The notes under the pieces: model-generated
The model's database searches: none
The model's input: the letters and a program-made list of their open reading frames with translations, nothing else
Told to the model about the DNA's origin: nothing
Origin: Pseudomonadota bacterium
GTDB lineage: Bacteria; Pseudomonadota; Gammaproteobacteria; Burkholderiales; Gallionellaceae
DNA: 64,000 bases
Assembly: GCA_021800795.1 (NCBI GenBank)
Contig: JAJYYO010000015.1
Coordinates: forward strand, 1 to 64,000
Direction of reading: 5' to 3'
Program-made: the position numbers and the translations under genes
Part shown: positions 10,018-19,648 of the stretch, one piece after another
Layout of the letters: each line of letters opens with the position of its first letter
Numbering within the stretch: position 1 is the first letter of the stretch

Positions 10018-10629
10018 TCAATCACTTATAACATCCACCCCCTCGGGCGGGGTGAATTTGAACTGCCCGGCTGCCAGCTTGGGGTTGGCCTGCATGCCGG
10101 AAAAGCGCAATACGGTTTTGTGACCGAACGCATCGTTCAGCTCCATGACAACCAGCCCTGCCTGCGCGTCAAAGGCCATGTAAACAGCGGAAAAACTGCT
10201 GTCCGACCCTTTGGGCGTGGCCAGCAGCCAGTCCAGCCCGTCGCGGTTGCCGGCATCCTTCAGCGTAAAGCCGCGCTCGATTTCATTGCTGCCGGCCAGC
10301 AACGCGGCCGGGCTGCTGCCCAGCGCTGCATCGAGCTTCTTGACGGATACCTGATTCAGATCCTTGTCGTAAAGCCAGAATTTCGCGCCGTCGCCTACGA
10401 TGATCTGTTCATACGGTTTCCGGTAGGTCCAGCGGAACCTGCCCGGACGCTGAAACTGCATCACGCCGGATGCACTCTGGATGCGTTTGCCGTTCTGATC
10501 CAGCACCTCCTGAGTGAAATTCGCCTGCGCGGAATGCGTTGCCGCGATGAAGGTTTTCAGCTTTTCGATTGCACCGGCCTGGGCGGCGAGCGGCAGAACT
10601 GTGAGTAGTATTGCGAGAAGATATTTCAT
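10018..10629 (-). CDS. lolA: Outer-membrane lipoprotein carrier protein LolA
   Basis: A 203-residue periplasmic chaperone that receives lipoproteins from LolCDE and passes them to LolB. Residues 1-18 form a signal peptide ending at AQA. The mature part shows the LolA signature FTQEVLDQNGK, GVMQFQRPGRFRWTYRKPYEQ-like sequence (FRWTYRKPYEQIIV) and a C-terminal LKFSGMQ-like strand (VLRFSGM). The length is typical. It lies between ftsK and rarA as in other betaproteobacteria, but an accessory island now separates it from rarA. A heptamer hairpin element lies between it and ftsK. Confidence 0.93.
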   Translation of the reverse strand: MKYLLAILLTVLPLAAQAGAIEKLKTFIAATHSAQANFTQEVLDQNGKRIQSASGVMQFQRPGRFRWTYRKPYEQIIVGDGAKFWLYDKDLNQVSVKKLDAALGSSPAALLAGSNEIERGFTLKDAGNRDGLDWLLATPKGSDSSFSAVYMAFDAQAGLVVMELNDAFGHKTVLRFSGMQANPKLAAGQFKFTPPEGVDVISD

Positions 10630-10649
10630 TGTTTTTCTCTATAGTAGGG

Positions 10650-10732
10650 TTGAGGAGCGAGGATTGAGGATTGAGGATTGAGCTAAAGGCGGGACAGCGG
10701 GTTTCCCTGAATCCTCAATCCTGCTTCATTCC
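10650..10732. repeat. Heptamer hairpin element 1 (ftsK-lolA)
   Basis: One arm at 10650-10682 is GAGCGAGGATTGAGGATTG-like, in 7-base steps (GAGGATT). The complementary arm at 10708-10732 carries AATCCTCAATCCT. Read along the gene direction, the element begins within the ftsK stop region (TGA at 10728-10726) as AGCAGGATTGAGGATT. No T-run follows, so it is not a standard intrinsic terminator. It has the same architecture as the other heptamer elements in the window. Confidence 0.8.
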
Positions 10733-12996
10733 TTTCTTTCAGGTGCAATCACTTCACGGTTTCCGTTGCTCTGCATCGCGGTCACGATGCCGGCCGCTTC
10801 CATCTGTTCGACCAGACGCGCGGCGCGGTTATAACCGATGCGCAGGTTGCGCTGCACCAGCGATATCGACGCGCGGCGGGACTTGACCACGATGTCCACC
10901 GCCTGGTCGTATAAAGGATCGGCCTCCGCATCCAGCGTCGGCCCGCCATCTCCACTACTGTCGCCCGCATCTTCCAGCGAATTGAGCACGCCGTCGATGT
11001 ACTGCGGTTCGCCGTGTTCCTTCAGATATTCGGTGATGCGATGCACTTCCTGATCGGAGACAAACGCGCCGTGCACCCGTTGCGGATAGCCCGTGCCGGG
11101 CGGCAAATACAGCATATCGCCCTGACCCAGCAAGGCTTCCGCACCCATCTGATCGAGGATGGTGCGCGAATCTATCTTGGATGACACCTGAAACGCCACC
11201 CGCGTCGGCACGTTGGCTTTTATCAGCCCCGTGATCACATCCACCGACGGGCGCTGGGTCGCCAGCACCAGATGGATGCCCGAGGCGCGCGCCTTCTGCG
11301 CCAGACGCGCGATCAGCTCTTCTATCTTCTTGCCGACCACCATCATCAGATCGGCCAGCTCGTCGATGAACACCACGATCAGCGGCAACTCTTCGAGCGC
11401 TTCCGGATCATCCGGCGTAAGCGAGAACGGATTGGTCAGCGGCTTGTCCGCCTTGATGGCTTCGCGCAGCTTCTGGTTGTAGCCTGCGATATTGCGCACG
11501 CCCAGCGCCGACATCAGCCGGTAACGCTTGTCCATTTCCTGCACGCACCAGTTAAGACCGGAAGCGGCCTGACGCATATCGGTTACCACCGGGCACAAGA
11601 GATGCGGGATGCCCTCATACACCGACAGCTCCAGCATCTTGGGATCGATCAGCAGCATGCGCACCTGCTCTGGCGTGGCCTTGTACAGTATGCTCAGGAT
11701 CATCGCATTGATCCCCACCGACTTGCCGGAACCCGTGGTGCCCGCCACCAGCACATGCGGCATTTTGGCCAGATCCGCCACCACCGGCTTGCCGGAAATG
11801 TCCTTGCCCATCGCCATGGTCAGCATGGAATGCATGTCGGCATACACCTGCGAGCTCAAAATTTCGGACAGCTGCACCATCTGCCGGCGGGCATTGGGCA
11901 ACTCCAGCGCCATGTAGGTTTTTCCAGGAATGGTTTCGACCAGACGGATGCTCACCACCGACAGCGCGCGCGCCAGATCGCGCACCAGATTGGTGATCTG
12001 GCTGCCCTTCACGCCGACTGCGGGCTCGATCTCGTAACGCGTGATCACCGGCCCAGGATAAGCGGCTACCACTTTGACTTCCACACCGAAGTCTTTCAGT
12101 TTCCGTTCAATCAGACGTGAGGTGAACTCCAGCATGTCGGCGGATACGGTCTCTACCTGCTGTGTCGCCGGATCAAGCAGATGCAACGGCGGCAAGGGCG
12201 AGTCCGGCATATCGTCGAACAGCGTGATCTGTTTTTCCTCTGCAACGCGCGCCGACTTGACCACTTCCGCGACAGGCATCTCGATGTGTATCGGCTGATG
12301 CACCTCGACGCGCTTCTTCTCCACCTCGACCACCGCACTGCGCTGACTGGTGGCCTGAAGACCGATGCGCCTGTCCTGACGGGTCTGCCGGAATTGCCGT
12401 ACCCAGCAGTAGGCCGCCTCCAACTGCGCGCCCAGCCAGTCCATGAAACGCAGCCACGACAGACCGCTGAACAGGCTGAAACTGGCCGCCATCAGGGCCA
12501 GCAGCAACAGGGTGGCGCCGGTAAAACCCAGCCAGCGCGTCAATGTATTGCCGATCAGCATGCCGAACATGCCGCCGGGGGCGAGCGGCAAGGGCACTTT
12601 AAGCGTGTGCAAACGGATCGCTTCGAGTGCGCTGCTGGACAGCAGCAGCAAAACAAAACCGATGACGGCAACCAGGAGCGTTCTTTTGCAAAAAACGCTG
12701 TCAACGCGCAATCTGCGATAACCTGCCCAGACTTGTTGCAGCATGAACAGCACCAGCCACCAGGCAGACACGCCAAACAGATAAAACAACAGGTCGGACA
12801 AATAAGCGCCCAGCACACCCGCCGGATTGCCGGTCTGTGTACCCGCACTGCTGTGCGACCAGGCAGTATCGGCCGGATGGTAGCCATACAGCGCCACCGT
12901 GAAATACAGCGCCAGCGCCGCCAGCAACAGCCAGCGCGATTCGCGCACCAGGCCGAACAACTTGCTTCCCGGCAAGTCGTCTGCTGCTTCAGCCAT
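10726..12996 (-). CDS. ftsK: DNA translocase FtsK
   Basis: A 756-residue septum-located DNA pump that coordinates cell division with chromosome dimer resolution. Four membrane segments occupy about residues 20-170, followed by a short linker. The RecA-like motor has Walker [15 protein letters not shown] (near residue 420) and Walker B-type [13 protein letters not shown]. The C-terminal gamma winged-helix domain (from [11 protein letters not shown]) recognises KOPS sites. The linker is much shorter than in E. coli, as is usual for this group. The start overlaps the end of the response-regulator gene by 8 bases. Confidence 0.96.
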   Translation of the reverse strand: MAEAADDLPGSKLFGLVRESRWLLLAALALYFTVALYGYHPADTAWSHSSAGTQTGNPAGVLGAYLSDLLFYLFGVSAWWLVLFMLQQVWAGYRRLRVDSVFCKRTLLVAVIGFVLLLLSSSALEAIRLHTLKVPLPLAPGGMFGMLIGNTLTRWLGFTGATLLLLALMAASFSLFSGLSWLRFMDWLGAQLEAAYCWVRQFRQTRQDRRIGLQATSQRSAVVEVEKKRVEVHQPIHIEMPVAEVVKSARVAEEKQITLFDDMPDSPLPPLHLLDPATQQVETVSADMLEFTSRLIERKLKDFGVEVKVVAAYPGPVITRYEIEPAVGVKGSQITNLVRDLARALSVVSIRLVETIPGKTYMALELPNARRQMVQLSEILSSQVYADMHSMLTMAMGKDISGKPVVADLAKMPHVLVAGTTGSGKSVGINAMILSILYKATPEQVRMLLIDPKMLELSVYEGIPHLLCPVVTDMRQAASGLNWCVQEMDKRYRLMSALGVRNIAGYNQKLREAIKADKPLTNPFSLTPDDPEALEELPLIVVFIDELADLMMVVGKKIEELIARLAQKARASGIHLVLATQRPSVDVITGLIKANVPTRVAFQVSSKIDSRTILDQMGAEALLGQGDMLYLPPGTGYPQRVHGAFVSDQEVHRITEYLKEHGEPQYIDGVLNSLEDAGDSSGDGGPTLDAEADPLYDQAVDIVVKSRRASISLVQRNLRIGYNRAARLVEQMEAAGIVTAMQSNGNREVIAPERKE

Positions 12997-13642
12997 TTGA
13001 CGCCCCGACCAGCCCCAGATGTTCGGCCACCCGCACCGCCTCCAGACGGCTGCTGACCTTCAGTGTCTGATACACCGCCGCCACGTGAATTTTAACGGTT
13101 CCTTCAGCCAGATGAATGTGCGATGCAATTTCCTTGTTGCTCATCCCGGTGCAGAGATGCTGCAAAACTTCCATCTGACGCGGCGTCAGCCCGTAGCTGT
13201 TGGTGTGCATGCTGCGCTTGTCCGGATGCCCGGTATCCAGCGCATGGTAACGCAGGATTTCCGGCGGCACATAGACCCCGCCGGACAGCACCAGATTCAG
13301 GGCATCCAGCATGGTCTGCGCGGTCGAACTTTTGCTGACAAAACCCGACGCTCCGTAATTCATTACCTTTTCCATATTTGAACTGGCTTCCTCTCCCGAC
13401 ACGACCACCACCGGAATATGCGGATAACGCTGATGAAAATAACTGACCGACTTTGGCCCGTCGCTGCCCGGCATATGCAAATCCAGCAGCGCCAGTTCCA
13501 GTTCGGGATGCAGCTCGGCCAGCTTTAACGCATCCTGAAAATTAGCCGCCTCCAATATTTCCACATCATCTGACAACTGTCGCAACACATAGCGCATTCC
13601 TTCCCGGAACAGCGCATGGTCATCGGCAAACAAAATCTTCAT
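12989..13642 (-). CDS. NarL/FixJ-family response regulator (orphan)
   Basis: A 217-residue two-domain transcription regulator. The receiver has acidic residues at D7-D8, phospho-acceptor D54 in LLDLHMPG and K104. A LuxR-type helix-turn-helix covers about 150-212 ([22 protein letters not shown]). No histidine kinase is adjacent, so its signal is unknown. It overlaps ftsK by 8 bases and is probably co-transcribed with it. Its strong GGGGGGAG ribosome site lies beside the 3' arm of a long inverted repeat (13650-13699), which could mask it. Confidence 0.9.
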   Translation of the reverse strand: MKILFADDHALFREGMRYVLRQLSDDVEILEAANFQDALKLAELHPELELALLDLHMPGSDGPKSVSYFHQRYPHIPVVVVSGEEASSNMEKVMNYGASGFVSKSSTAQTMLDALNLVLSGGVYVPPEILRYHALDTGHPDKRSMHTNSYGLTPRQMEVLQHLCTGMSNKEIASHIHLAEGTVKIHVAAVYQTLKVSSRLEAVRVAEHLGLVGASNG

Positions 13643-13649
13643 ACTCTCC

Positions 13650-13699
13650 CCCCGGATAAGCAGCTTTGCACAGGCTTATGCTTATCATAACATCCGGGG
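13650..13699 (-). promoter_or_regulatory. Inverted repeat in the leader of the response-regulator gene
   Basis: On the minus strand CCCCGGAT and GATAAGC (13699-13680) can pair with the 12-base 3' arm GCTTATCCGGGG (13661-13650), with an unpaired stretch in the 5' arm. The 3' arm runs directly into the ribosome site of the response regulator. A structure that hides the ribosome site or an operator dyad are both possible. The pairing is read by eye and no energy was calculated. Confidence 0.4.
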
Positions 13700-13740
13700 C
13701 TGTGAAAACCCATGTTGACGTAGCCGCTGAACAGCCTGCG

Positions 13741-14403
13741 TCAAGCTTGCTCCAGCAACTGCAAATCCAGTTTCTTCGCCACCTCATGCGCATCGGGCGC
13801 CTGATAACAGGGCAGCACACCCAGCAACGGCGCAGCTATGCGCTGCCGCAGAGCGGCGATATTTTCATTCAGCATAGGCATGCTTTCATCCAGGCAATTG
13901 GCCACCCACCCGGCCAGCCTCAAACCACTGGCTTTGATGAATGCCACTGTAAGCAGCGCATGATTGATGCAACCCAGCCGCATGCCCACCACCAGAATGA
14001 CCGGCAGATTCAGCTTTGCCGCCAGATCGGCCATGTCCTGATGGTCGTTCAGCGGCACGCAAAAACCGCCAGCCCCTTCCACAATCACCACATCGGCCTG
14101 TGCCGCCAGTTCGCTGTAGGATTGCAAGATCCGCTCCAGGTTGATGTTAACGCCAACGAATTTTGCCGCCAGATGCGGTGCGACAGCCTGTGCGAAGCAA
14201 TAAGGATTGATCTGACCATAGCTGGCCTGCACGTTGCCCGCAGCACGCAAACGCACGGCATCGTGCTCGTTGTCGTCGCATCCGGAAGCGACCGGCTTGA
14301 ACCCGGCCGCGCGATGCCCCTGCGCTGCAAAAGCATGCAGCAGCGCGCAGCTGACCAGCGTCTTGCCGACACCCGTATCGGTACCTGTCACGAAATAGCT
14401 CAT
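13741..14403 (-). CDS. bioD: Dethiobiotin synthetase
   Basis: A 220-residue ATP-dependent carboxylase that closes the ureido ring of dethiobiotin from 7,8-diaminopelargonate. The phosphate loop GTDTGVGKT is at residues 7-15 with K14. GFKPVASGC carries the second conserved Lys, and VEGAGGFCVPL is the magnesium/substrate segment. The start is the ATG at 14403, giving the usual MSYFVTGTDTG beginning. It is the last gene of the bioB-F-H-C-D series on the minus strand. Confidence 0.95.
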   Translation of the reverse strand: MSYFVTGTDTGVGKTLVSCALLHAFAAQGHRAAGFKPVASGCDDNEHDAVRLRAAGNVQASYGQINPYCFAQAVAPHLAAKFVGVNINLERILQSYSELAAQADVVIVEGAGGFCVPLNDHQDMADLAAKLNLPVILVVGMRLGCINHALLTVAFIKASGLRLAGWVANCLDESMPMLNENIAALRQRIAAPLLGVLPCYQAPDAHEVAKKLDLQLLEQA

Positions 14404-14406
14404 AAA

Positions 14407-14489
14407 TTCAGGATTGAGACCGCAAGGGTCTTCCCCGCACAACTAAGAGGCTACGCCCCAAGTTGTTACGTGAAGGATTGAGGATTGAG
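14407..14489. repeat. Heptamer element 2 (bioC-bioD)
   Basis: Two short copies of the GGATTGA heptamer tract lie between bioC and bioD: TTCAGGATTGAGAC at 14407-14420 and GAAGGATTGAGGATTGAG at 14472-14489. Here they are in the same orientation rather than inverted, so this is the least hairpin-like member of the family. The second tract begins 7 bases after the bioC stop codon. Confidence 0.55.
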
Positions 14490-14496
14490 TTTGCGA

Positions 14497-15366
14497 TCAT
14501 AGCTTGAATGACGTCTTGATGATCGCAGCGCCCTCGCGGGTGACACGCGGAGTCGGCTTCCAGGCATGACCATAGACGATTTCATAGGTCGCAGGCAGCT
14601 TGCCGTCCCGCCGCAGTTTTTCATAGTTTTCCAGCAAGCGGTTAAAGGCCGACTTTCCCATCAGCCCCTGGCCGCGCCCCTGAGTGGCGTTATGCGCGCC
14701 GATGGCTTTCAGATCCTGCAGCACCCCGCGTACGTCGTCGTAAGTCAGCGTCATGTATTCCATGTCCATCACCGGCTCGGAAAAACCCGCCTGCACCAGC
14801 ATATCGCCCACGTCGTGCATGTCTGCAAAACGGTTCAAATGGTTATTGTCGTCCACTCCGTTGAACGCCAACCGCAACTCCTTCAGGGTATCCGGGCCGA
14901 AGGTGCTGAACATCAGCAGCCCCTCTGTCTTCAGCACGCGATGCAACTCGACGAAGGTCGCCGGCAAATCGTTGCACCACTGCACGGCCAGATTCGACCA
15001 CACCATTTCGATGCTGCCGGTCGCCAGCGGCAAGGCTTCCACGTCGCCGCACACCGCCATCTGCCGCCCGCCGCCGAACAGTTTCCGCCACCAGCCTGAG
15101 CGGCTTTGTGCGGTCTGCAACATGCCGATGGCGATATCCAGGGAAATGGTCTGCGCATCGGGGTATTTCTCAGACAGTTGCCGTCCGCCCCAGCCCGTGC
15201 CACTGCCCGCATCGAGCAGCCGCGCGGGCTTCATCTTGATGTAGTCGAGGCGTTCCAGCATGCGCGTGCACACTTCGCGCTGCAACACAGCCGATGCGTC
15301 ATAGCCCGCTGCCGCGCGTGAAAAGGCGCGGCGCATCATCTTCTTGTCGATTTCAAATTCATTCAT
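14497..15366 (-). CDS. bioC: Malonyl-ACP O-methyltransferase BioC
   Basis: A 289-residue SAM-dependent methyltransferase that methylates malonyl-ACP so that fatty-acid synthesis can build the pimeloyl chain of biotin. The glycine-rich SAM loop is LLDAGSGTGWG at residues 50-60, followed by LDIAIGML and a VWSNLAVQWCND segment typical of BioC. It overlaps the end of bioH by 8 bases, so the two are translationally coupled. That makes sense because BioH removes the methyl group at the end of chain building. Confidence 0.93.
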   Translation of the reverse strand: MNEFEIDKKMMRRAFSRAAAGYDASAVLQREVCTRMLERLDYIKMKPARLLDAGSGTGWGGRQLSEKYPDAQTISLDIAIGMLQTAQSRSGWWRKLFGGGRQMAVCGDVEALPLATGSIEMVWSNLAVQWCNDLPATFVELHRVLKTEGLLMFSTFGPDTLKELRLAFNGVDDNNHLNRFADMHDVGDMLVQAGFSEPVMDMEYMTLTYDDVRGVLQDLKAIGAHNATQGRGQGLMGKSAFNRLLENYEKLRRDGKLPATYEIVYGHAWKPTPRVTREGAAIIKTSFKL

Positions 15367-16189
15367 GCAGAAAATCCACTACGTGTTTTACAAATTCTTC
15401 GGTATGAGACAAAAACGGCGCATGCGCCGCACCGGCTATCGTTGCCAGCCGCCCGCTGTGCATCTGCTCCGCCATATATTGCGAAGCTGCCGGCGGCGTC
15501 AAGGCGTCACGCTCTCCCGCGACCAGCAGCGTTGGCTGCGCAATCTCAGACAAGGCTGCGCGCAAATCGGTGTCATTCAGTATTGCAAGTCCTGCCTGCA
15601 AGGCCGCCGGATCAGGCTCGCCGCGACTTCTCAAACTCTGGCGCAGCGCCAGCAGTAGTTCGCGTTCCTGTTCGCTGCCCCGCACTTGCAGCGCCAGAAA
15701 ACGGCGCAGGGTCGATGCGTAATCCTGCTGCAGTGCGGCAGAAAAATCCGCCAGCGTTTCAGCTGCCATCGCGCAGCACCAATCGACCCGCTGTACAAAA
15801 CAGGGTGTGGAAGACACCAGGATCAGGCGATCCACCTGCGCTGGACGTCGCATCGCCCAGCGCAGCGCCAGCTGCCCGCCCAGCGACCAGCCGCAGACCG
15901 TCAGCGGCCCGGGAAATTGCGAAGATAGCTGATCAACGAGTGTGTCCAGGGTGAAGGGTGAAGGGTGAAGGGTGAAGGGGAAAACCGCCGCTCCGAACAA
16001 AGCCCCCTTCCCTCTTCCCTCTTCCCTCTTCCCGCTCAGGCCGTGCCCCGGCAAATCCACTGCCATCACCTGAAAATGCTCTGCCAGCTTTTCAAGAACG
16101 CCGCCCCACATCCCGCCGTGCATGCCCCATCCGTGGATGAACAACAGCGGCGCGCCCCGCCCGTAATGATCAACGTGCATGGCCGACAT
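15359..16189 (-). CDS. bioH: Pimeloyl-ACP methyl ester esterase BioH, with repeat-derived insert
   Basis: An alpha/beta hydrolase of about 276 residues that frees pimeloyl-ACP from its methyl ester. LFIHGWGMHGG forms the oxyanion region, GWSLGG holds the nucleophile Ser, and AGERDALTPP and GAAHAPF hold the Asp and His. Between VDLPGHGLSG and TLVDQL there is an extra stretch of about 30 residues encoded by an in-frame heptamer repeat element (15948-16037), absent from other BioH proteins I know. Starts are possible at GTG 16195, ATG 16189 and ATG 16180, with no clear ribosome site. I chose 16189. Confidence 0.88.
   Translation of the reverse strand: MSAMHVDHYGRGAPLLFIHGWGMHGGMWGGVLEKLAEHFQVMAVDLPGHGLSGKREEGRGKGALFGAAVFPFTLHPSPFTLDTLVDQLSSQFPGPLTVCGWSLGGQLALRWAMRRPAQVDRLILVSSTPCFVQRVDWCCAMAAETLADFSAALQQDYASTLRRFLALQVRGSEQERELLLALRQSLRSRGEPDPAALQAGLAILNDTDLRAALSEIAQPTLLVAGERDALTPPAASQYMAEQMHSGRLATIAGAAHAPFLSHTEEFVKHVVDFLHE
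15948..16037. repeat. Heptamer hairpin element 3, inside bioH
   Basis: The arm at 15948-15980 is four steps of AGGGTGA. The arm at 16003-16037 is three to four steps of TTCCCTC. The two arms are pyrimidine/purine complements with register mismatches, around a 22-base centre. The element has the same design as the intergenic heptamer elements but lies in frame within bioH, where it encodes a Gly/Arg/Lys/Glu stretch and a Pro/Phe/Thr stretch. Confidence 0.8.
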
Positions 16190-16240
16190 TTTCACATACC
16201 ATAAAAAAGTAGTCGACCAAGCACGTTTCCCTCACCCAAA

Positions 16241-16261
16241 CCCTCTCCCGGAGGGAGAGGG
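16241..16261. repeat. Perfect 9-bp hairpin between bioF and bioH
   Basis: CCCTCTCCC and GGGAGAGGG flank three bases. The hairpin is preceded by CCCTCACCCAAA, so the whole resembles the CCCTCACCC-CCCTCTCCC type of dispersed repeat common in proteobacteria (recollection). There is no T-run on either strand, so an intrinsic terminator is unlikely. Confidence 0.6.
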
Positions 16262-16284
16262 AACAAACGAATCGCTGCGCGAAT

Positions 16285-17445
16285 TTAAAACTCCTGTGCC
16301 AACTCATACAGCGCCTCCGTCAGACGATCCACATCAGAGGCCGTGTGCGCAGCCGACAGGGTGATGCGCAATCTTGCCGTACCCGCCGGCACGGTGGGCG
16401 GGCGTATTGCCGCAACCCAGATGCCGCGTTCGCGCAACGCCATACTCAAAGCCAGCGCCGCCTGATTCTCGCCGATCAACAAAGGTTGTATCGCCGTATC
16501 CGATTCCATCAACGGCCACGGCAGCCCTGTGAGCGCGGCACGCAACTGTGCAATCAGGCTCTGCAAATGACAGCGCAGTTCATCACCCCCGGCTATCAGT
16601 CGCAAACTCTCCAGCAGCGCCACGGACAGGGCGGGCGGTGTCGCCGTGGTGTAAACGTAGCTGCGCGCATTGTTGACCAACGTATCGATCACCGCCTGCT
16701 CCGCTGCCACGAATGCACCGGACACACCGGCGGCCTTGCCCAGTGTCGCCATGTAGATGATGCGCGGGGATTGAACGCCAGCAAAACTCAGCGAGCCGCG
16801 CCCCTGTGCGCCCGACACGCCGAAGCCATGCGCGTCATCCACCAGCAGCCATGCATCGTATTTTTCACACAAGCCCAGCAGCTCAGGCAACGGCGCCCTG
16901 TCACCATCCATGCTGAATACCGCATCGGTGCAGATCAGTTTGCGCCCGCGTTTTGTTTCCATCAACATGGCTGCCAGCTGTTCCATGTCGCAATGCGGGT
17001 AGCGTTTAACCGTTGCCCGCGACAACAGCATCGCATCGTTGAGAGACGCATGATTGAGCTTGTCGGCGAAAACCGTATCGTCTCTGCCCGTCAGCGCCTG
17101 CACCGCACCGAGGTTCGCCATATAGCCCGTGGAAAACAGCAGTGCGGCAGGTTTATTCACAAAGGCCGCCAGTTCATTTTCCAGCTGTTCGTGCGCCTCA
17201 AAGTGACCGCTGACCAGGTGCGCCGCCCCGGCGCCCACGCCATAACGTTCCGCACCCAGCTGCAGCGCCTCAACGAGTTGCGGGTGACTGGCCAGTCCCA
17301 GATAATCGTTGCTGCAAAAAGACAAATACGGCTTGCCGTCCAGCACCAGCTGCGGCGCCTGCGGGCCGGAAACGGTCCGGCGCTGACGCAACAGGCCCTG
17401 AGCCGCACGCTCGTCGAGTTGAAGTTGTAGTTCTGAAAATGGCAT
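16285..17445 (-). CDS. bioF: 8-amino-7-oxononanoate synthase
   Basis: A 386-residue PLP enzyme that condenses pimeloyl-ACP with alanine, the first ring-building step of biotin synthesis. The alpha-oxoamine synthase signature is clear: LSFCSNDYLGLASHP, NHASLND, VDDAHGFG (PLP-binding Asp) and TLGKAAGVSG with the Schiff-base Lys at about 237. I chose the ATG at 17445, which gives the standard length, over in-frame ATGs further upstream. It lies 46 bases after bioB in the same orientation. Confidence 0.94.
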   Translation of the reverse strand: MPFSELQLQLDERAAQGLLRQRRTVSGPQAPQLVLDGKPYLSFCSNDYLGLASHPQLVEALQLGAERYGVGAGAAHLVSGHFEAHEQLENELAAFVNKPAALLFSTGYMANLGAVQALTGRDDTVFADKLNHASLNDAMLLSRATVKRYPHCDMEQLAAMLMETKRGRKLICTDAVFSMDGDRAPLPELLGLCEKYDAWLLVDDAHGFGVSGAQGRGSLSFAGVQSPRIIYMATLGKAAGVSGAFVAAEQAVIDTLVNNARSYVYTTATPPALSVALLESLRLIAGGDELRCHLQSLIAQLRAALTGLPWPLMESDTAIQPLLIGENQAALALSMALRERGIWVAAIRPPTVPAGTARLRITLSAAHTASDVDRLTEALYELAQEF

Positions 17446-17491
17446 CAGCGTGCAGCTCGGGTTAGGCGCCATTTTGCGCCGTAACCCAACT

Positions 17492-18487
17492 TTAATGTTT
17501 CTCGGCAAACGGATACATGCCCAGTTTGTCCATCAACGCCCGGTCACGCTCAACCTCCGGGTTGCCGGTGGTCAATAACTGCTCTCCGTAAAAAATCGAA
17601 TTCGCGCCGGCCAGAAAACACAGGGCCTGCACTGCGTCGGACATCTGTTGACGGCCCGCGGATAAGCGCACTCGCGCGCGCGGCATGGTGATGCGCGCCA
17701 CCGCGATGGTGCGCACAAAATCCAGCGGATCGAGATCGGCCTGATCGGCCAGCGGCGTGCCTTCCACCTTGACCAGGTTGTTGATCGGCACGCTTTCAGG
17801 ATAAGGTTCCATGTTCGCCAGTTGCGCGATAAGCCCTGCGCGCTGCGTGAGATTTTCACCCATCCCGACGATGCCGCCGCTGCACACATGCATGCCGGCG
17901 CGACGCACCCGATCCAGCGTATCCAGCCTGTCCTGATAATCGCGGGTGCTGATGATGTCGCCGTAAAACTCGGGAGAGGTATCCAGATTATGGTTGTAGT
18001 AGTCGAGTCCCGCAGCCTTCAGCTGATCAGTCTGTTCGTCATTGAGCATCCCCAGCGTGGCGCAGGTCTCCATGCCGAGTTTGCGCACTGCACGGACCAT
18101 CTCAACCACACTCAGCATGTCCGCCTCGGAAGGCTCGCGCCAGGCAGCCCCCATACAGAAGCGATCGGCGCCCGCCTGTTGCGCGGCGCGCGCCGCTTTC
18201 ATCACTTCGTCCAGCTCCAGCATCTTGCGGTTTTCCACGTCCGTCGAATGGAACGCGGATTGCGGACAATAGCCGCAGTCCTCCGAACATCCGCCGGTCT
18301 TGATGGACAACAACGTCGAGAATTGCACCTGATTCGGATCGAAATGTTCACGGTGCACCTGCTGCGCACGGTACAGCAAATCAGCAAACGGCAACCTGAA
18401 CAGGGCTTCCACCTCCTCAACGCGCCAGCGCTGCGGACTCATGGATTTTTTAACGGGGGGGTGAAATTCTATGGTCTGGGTGTTCAT
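17492..18487 (-). CDS. bioB: Biotin synthase
   Basis: A 331-residue radical-SAM enzyme that inserts sulphur into dethiobiotin. The SAM-cluster cysteines are C67, C71 and C74 in CSEDCGYC. The conserved [22 protein letters not shown] and later [16 protein letters not shown] segments complete the family signature, with the Arg that ligates the 2Fe-2S cluster in the last one. The start is the ATG at 18487. It is the first gene of the bioBFHCD run and is divergent from comF with only 11 bases between their starts, so the bioB promoter must lie within the comF 5' region. Confidence 0.96.
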   Translation of the reverse strand: MNTQTIEFHPPVKKSMSPQRWRVEEVEALFRLPFADLLYRAQQVHREHFDPNQVQFSTLLSIKTGGCSEDCGYCPQSAFHSTDVENRKMLELDEVMKAARAAQQAGADRFCMGAAWREPSEADMLSVVEMVRAVRKLGMETCATLGMLNDEQTDQLKAAGLDYYNHNLDTSPEFYGDIISTRDYQDRLDTLDRVRRAGMHVCSGGIVGMGENLTQRAGLIAQLANMEPYPESVPINNLVKVEGTPLADQADLDPLDFVRTIAVARITMPRARVRLSAGRQQMSDAVQALCFLAGANSIFYGEQLLTTGNPEVERDRALMDKLGMYPFAEKH

Positions 18488-18498
18488 GTTTAGCGGGT

Positions 18499-19251
18499 AT
18501 GATGCGAAGTAGACCCGTGCATCATCGTGGAAAGGCCTGCGACTTGTCAATTTTCAACAAGAAAAATCTGAACAACAGCTTAATATTAAGGCATCTGTTG
18601 CCAGATCAACCCTGCGTGTTATGCGGCGACATGAGCCGTGATATTTGGTGCGATGCCTGCGATGCGGCCATGCCTTATCTGAACGCGCCGCATTGCCCGG
18701 TCTGCGCGCTGCCGACACCTCAGGGCGAGATATGCGGGCACTGCCTGAAAAATCCGCCCGCATTTAGCCGTACCCTCGCGGTATTCGGCTACCGTTTTCC
18801 GGCAGACCATCTGATCCAGTTGATGAAATACAGGGAGCAACTCGCCTTATCGCGAGCCTTCGCCGAAAAATTCGTGCATCGCCTGGACCGCTCCAGCTTG
18901 CCGGGCTGCCTCATTGCCATGCCGCTGCATCCGTCCAAACTGCAAAGTCGCGGTTTCAATCAGGCGCAACTGATCGCCGCACCCATCGCAAACCTTCTCG
19001 ATATACCGCTGCTATCCCTTGCCTGCCGCCGCTTGCGCGACACACCCTCGCAGACTTCTCTTGCCTGGAAGGCGCGCAGCAAAAACATGCGGGGTGCATT
19101 TGCCTGCGAGATGGATTTTTCAGGCAAACACGTTGCACTGGTTGATGATGTGCTCACCACAGGCGCCAGCATGAACGCGCTGGCTGAAGCCGTTCAACAA
19201 CGGGGCGCCGGCGCAATCAGCGCATGGGTGATCGCAAGGACCGCGGCGTGA
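18499..19251 (+). CDS. ComF-family phosphoribosyltransferase-like protein
   Basis: A 250-residue ComF protein, the only complete plus-strand gene in the window. An N-terminal zinc-ribbon region has paired cysteines (CVLC, CDAC, CPVC, CGHC) at about residues 40-85. A type I phosphoribosyltransferase fold follows, with the PRPP loop [13 protein letters not shown] near 211-223. ComF proteins help single-stranded DNA move into the cytoplasm during natural transformation, although the catalytic role is not established. The start is uncertain: ATG 18499 gives an untypical N-terminus, and a TTG at 18544 is possible. Confidence 0.88.
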   Translation: MMRSRPVHHRGKACDLSIFNKKNLNNSLILRHLLPDQPCVLCGDMSRDIWCDACDAAMPYLNAPHCPVCALPTPQGEICGHCLKNPPAFSRTLAVFGYRFPADHLIQLMKYREQLALSRAFAEKFVHRLDRSSLPGCLIAMPLHPSKLQSRGFNQAQLIAAPIANLLDIPLLSLACRRLRDTPSQTSLAWKARSKNMRGAFACEMDFSGKHVALVDDVLTTGASMNALAEAVQQRGAGAISAWVIARTAA

Positions 19252-19263
19252 GCAGCCATAACG

Positions 19264-19629
19264 CTACGCCGCCAGTTTTTTGATGCTTTCGAGTACAGCG
19301 TCGCCCTTGAAGGGCTTGACGATCCATCCCTTGATGCCGGAAGCCTTGCCGCGTTCTTTCATGCTCGGACTGCTTTCGGTCGTCAGCATGATGATATTGA
19401 CCGTGCTGTTACCCAGTTCGCCGCGAATCTTTTCGACCATGGTCAGTCCGTCCATATTGGGCATATTGATATCGCTCAGCACAAGCTTGATGCCGGGATC
19501 ACCCTTGATCTTGCTCAGCCCATCCTTGCCGTCCACAGCGGTCGCCACATCCAGCCCGCTCTTTTTCAAGAATCCTGCCACCTCGTCACGTACCGTGCTT
19601 GAATCATCCACAACAAGAATTTTTGCCAT
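19264..19629 (-). CDS. CheY-like single-domain response regulator
   Basis: A 121-residue stand-alone receiver. Acidic pocket D8-D9, phospho-acceptor D53 in LSDINMPNMDG, switch Thr at 83/84 and K105 in VKPF are all present, so it should be phosphorylatable. It is the last gene of the five-gene chemosensory-like unit running from 24379 and is convergent with comF (12 bases between stops). The likely donor is the CheA-like kinase at the start of the unit, and the CheX-domain proteins are candidate phosphatases. Confidence 0.92.
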   Translation of the reverse strand: MAKILVVDDSSTVRDEVAGFLKKSGLDVATAVDGKDGLSKIKGDPGIKLVLSDINMPNMDGLTMVEKIRGELGNSTVNIIMLTTESSPSMKERGKASGIKGWIVKPFKGDAVLESIKKLAA

Positions 19630-19648
19630 TTCGTTTCCTTAAAAGTTA

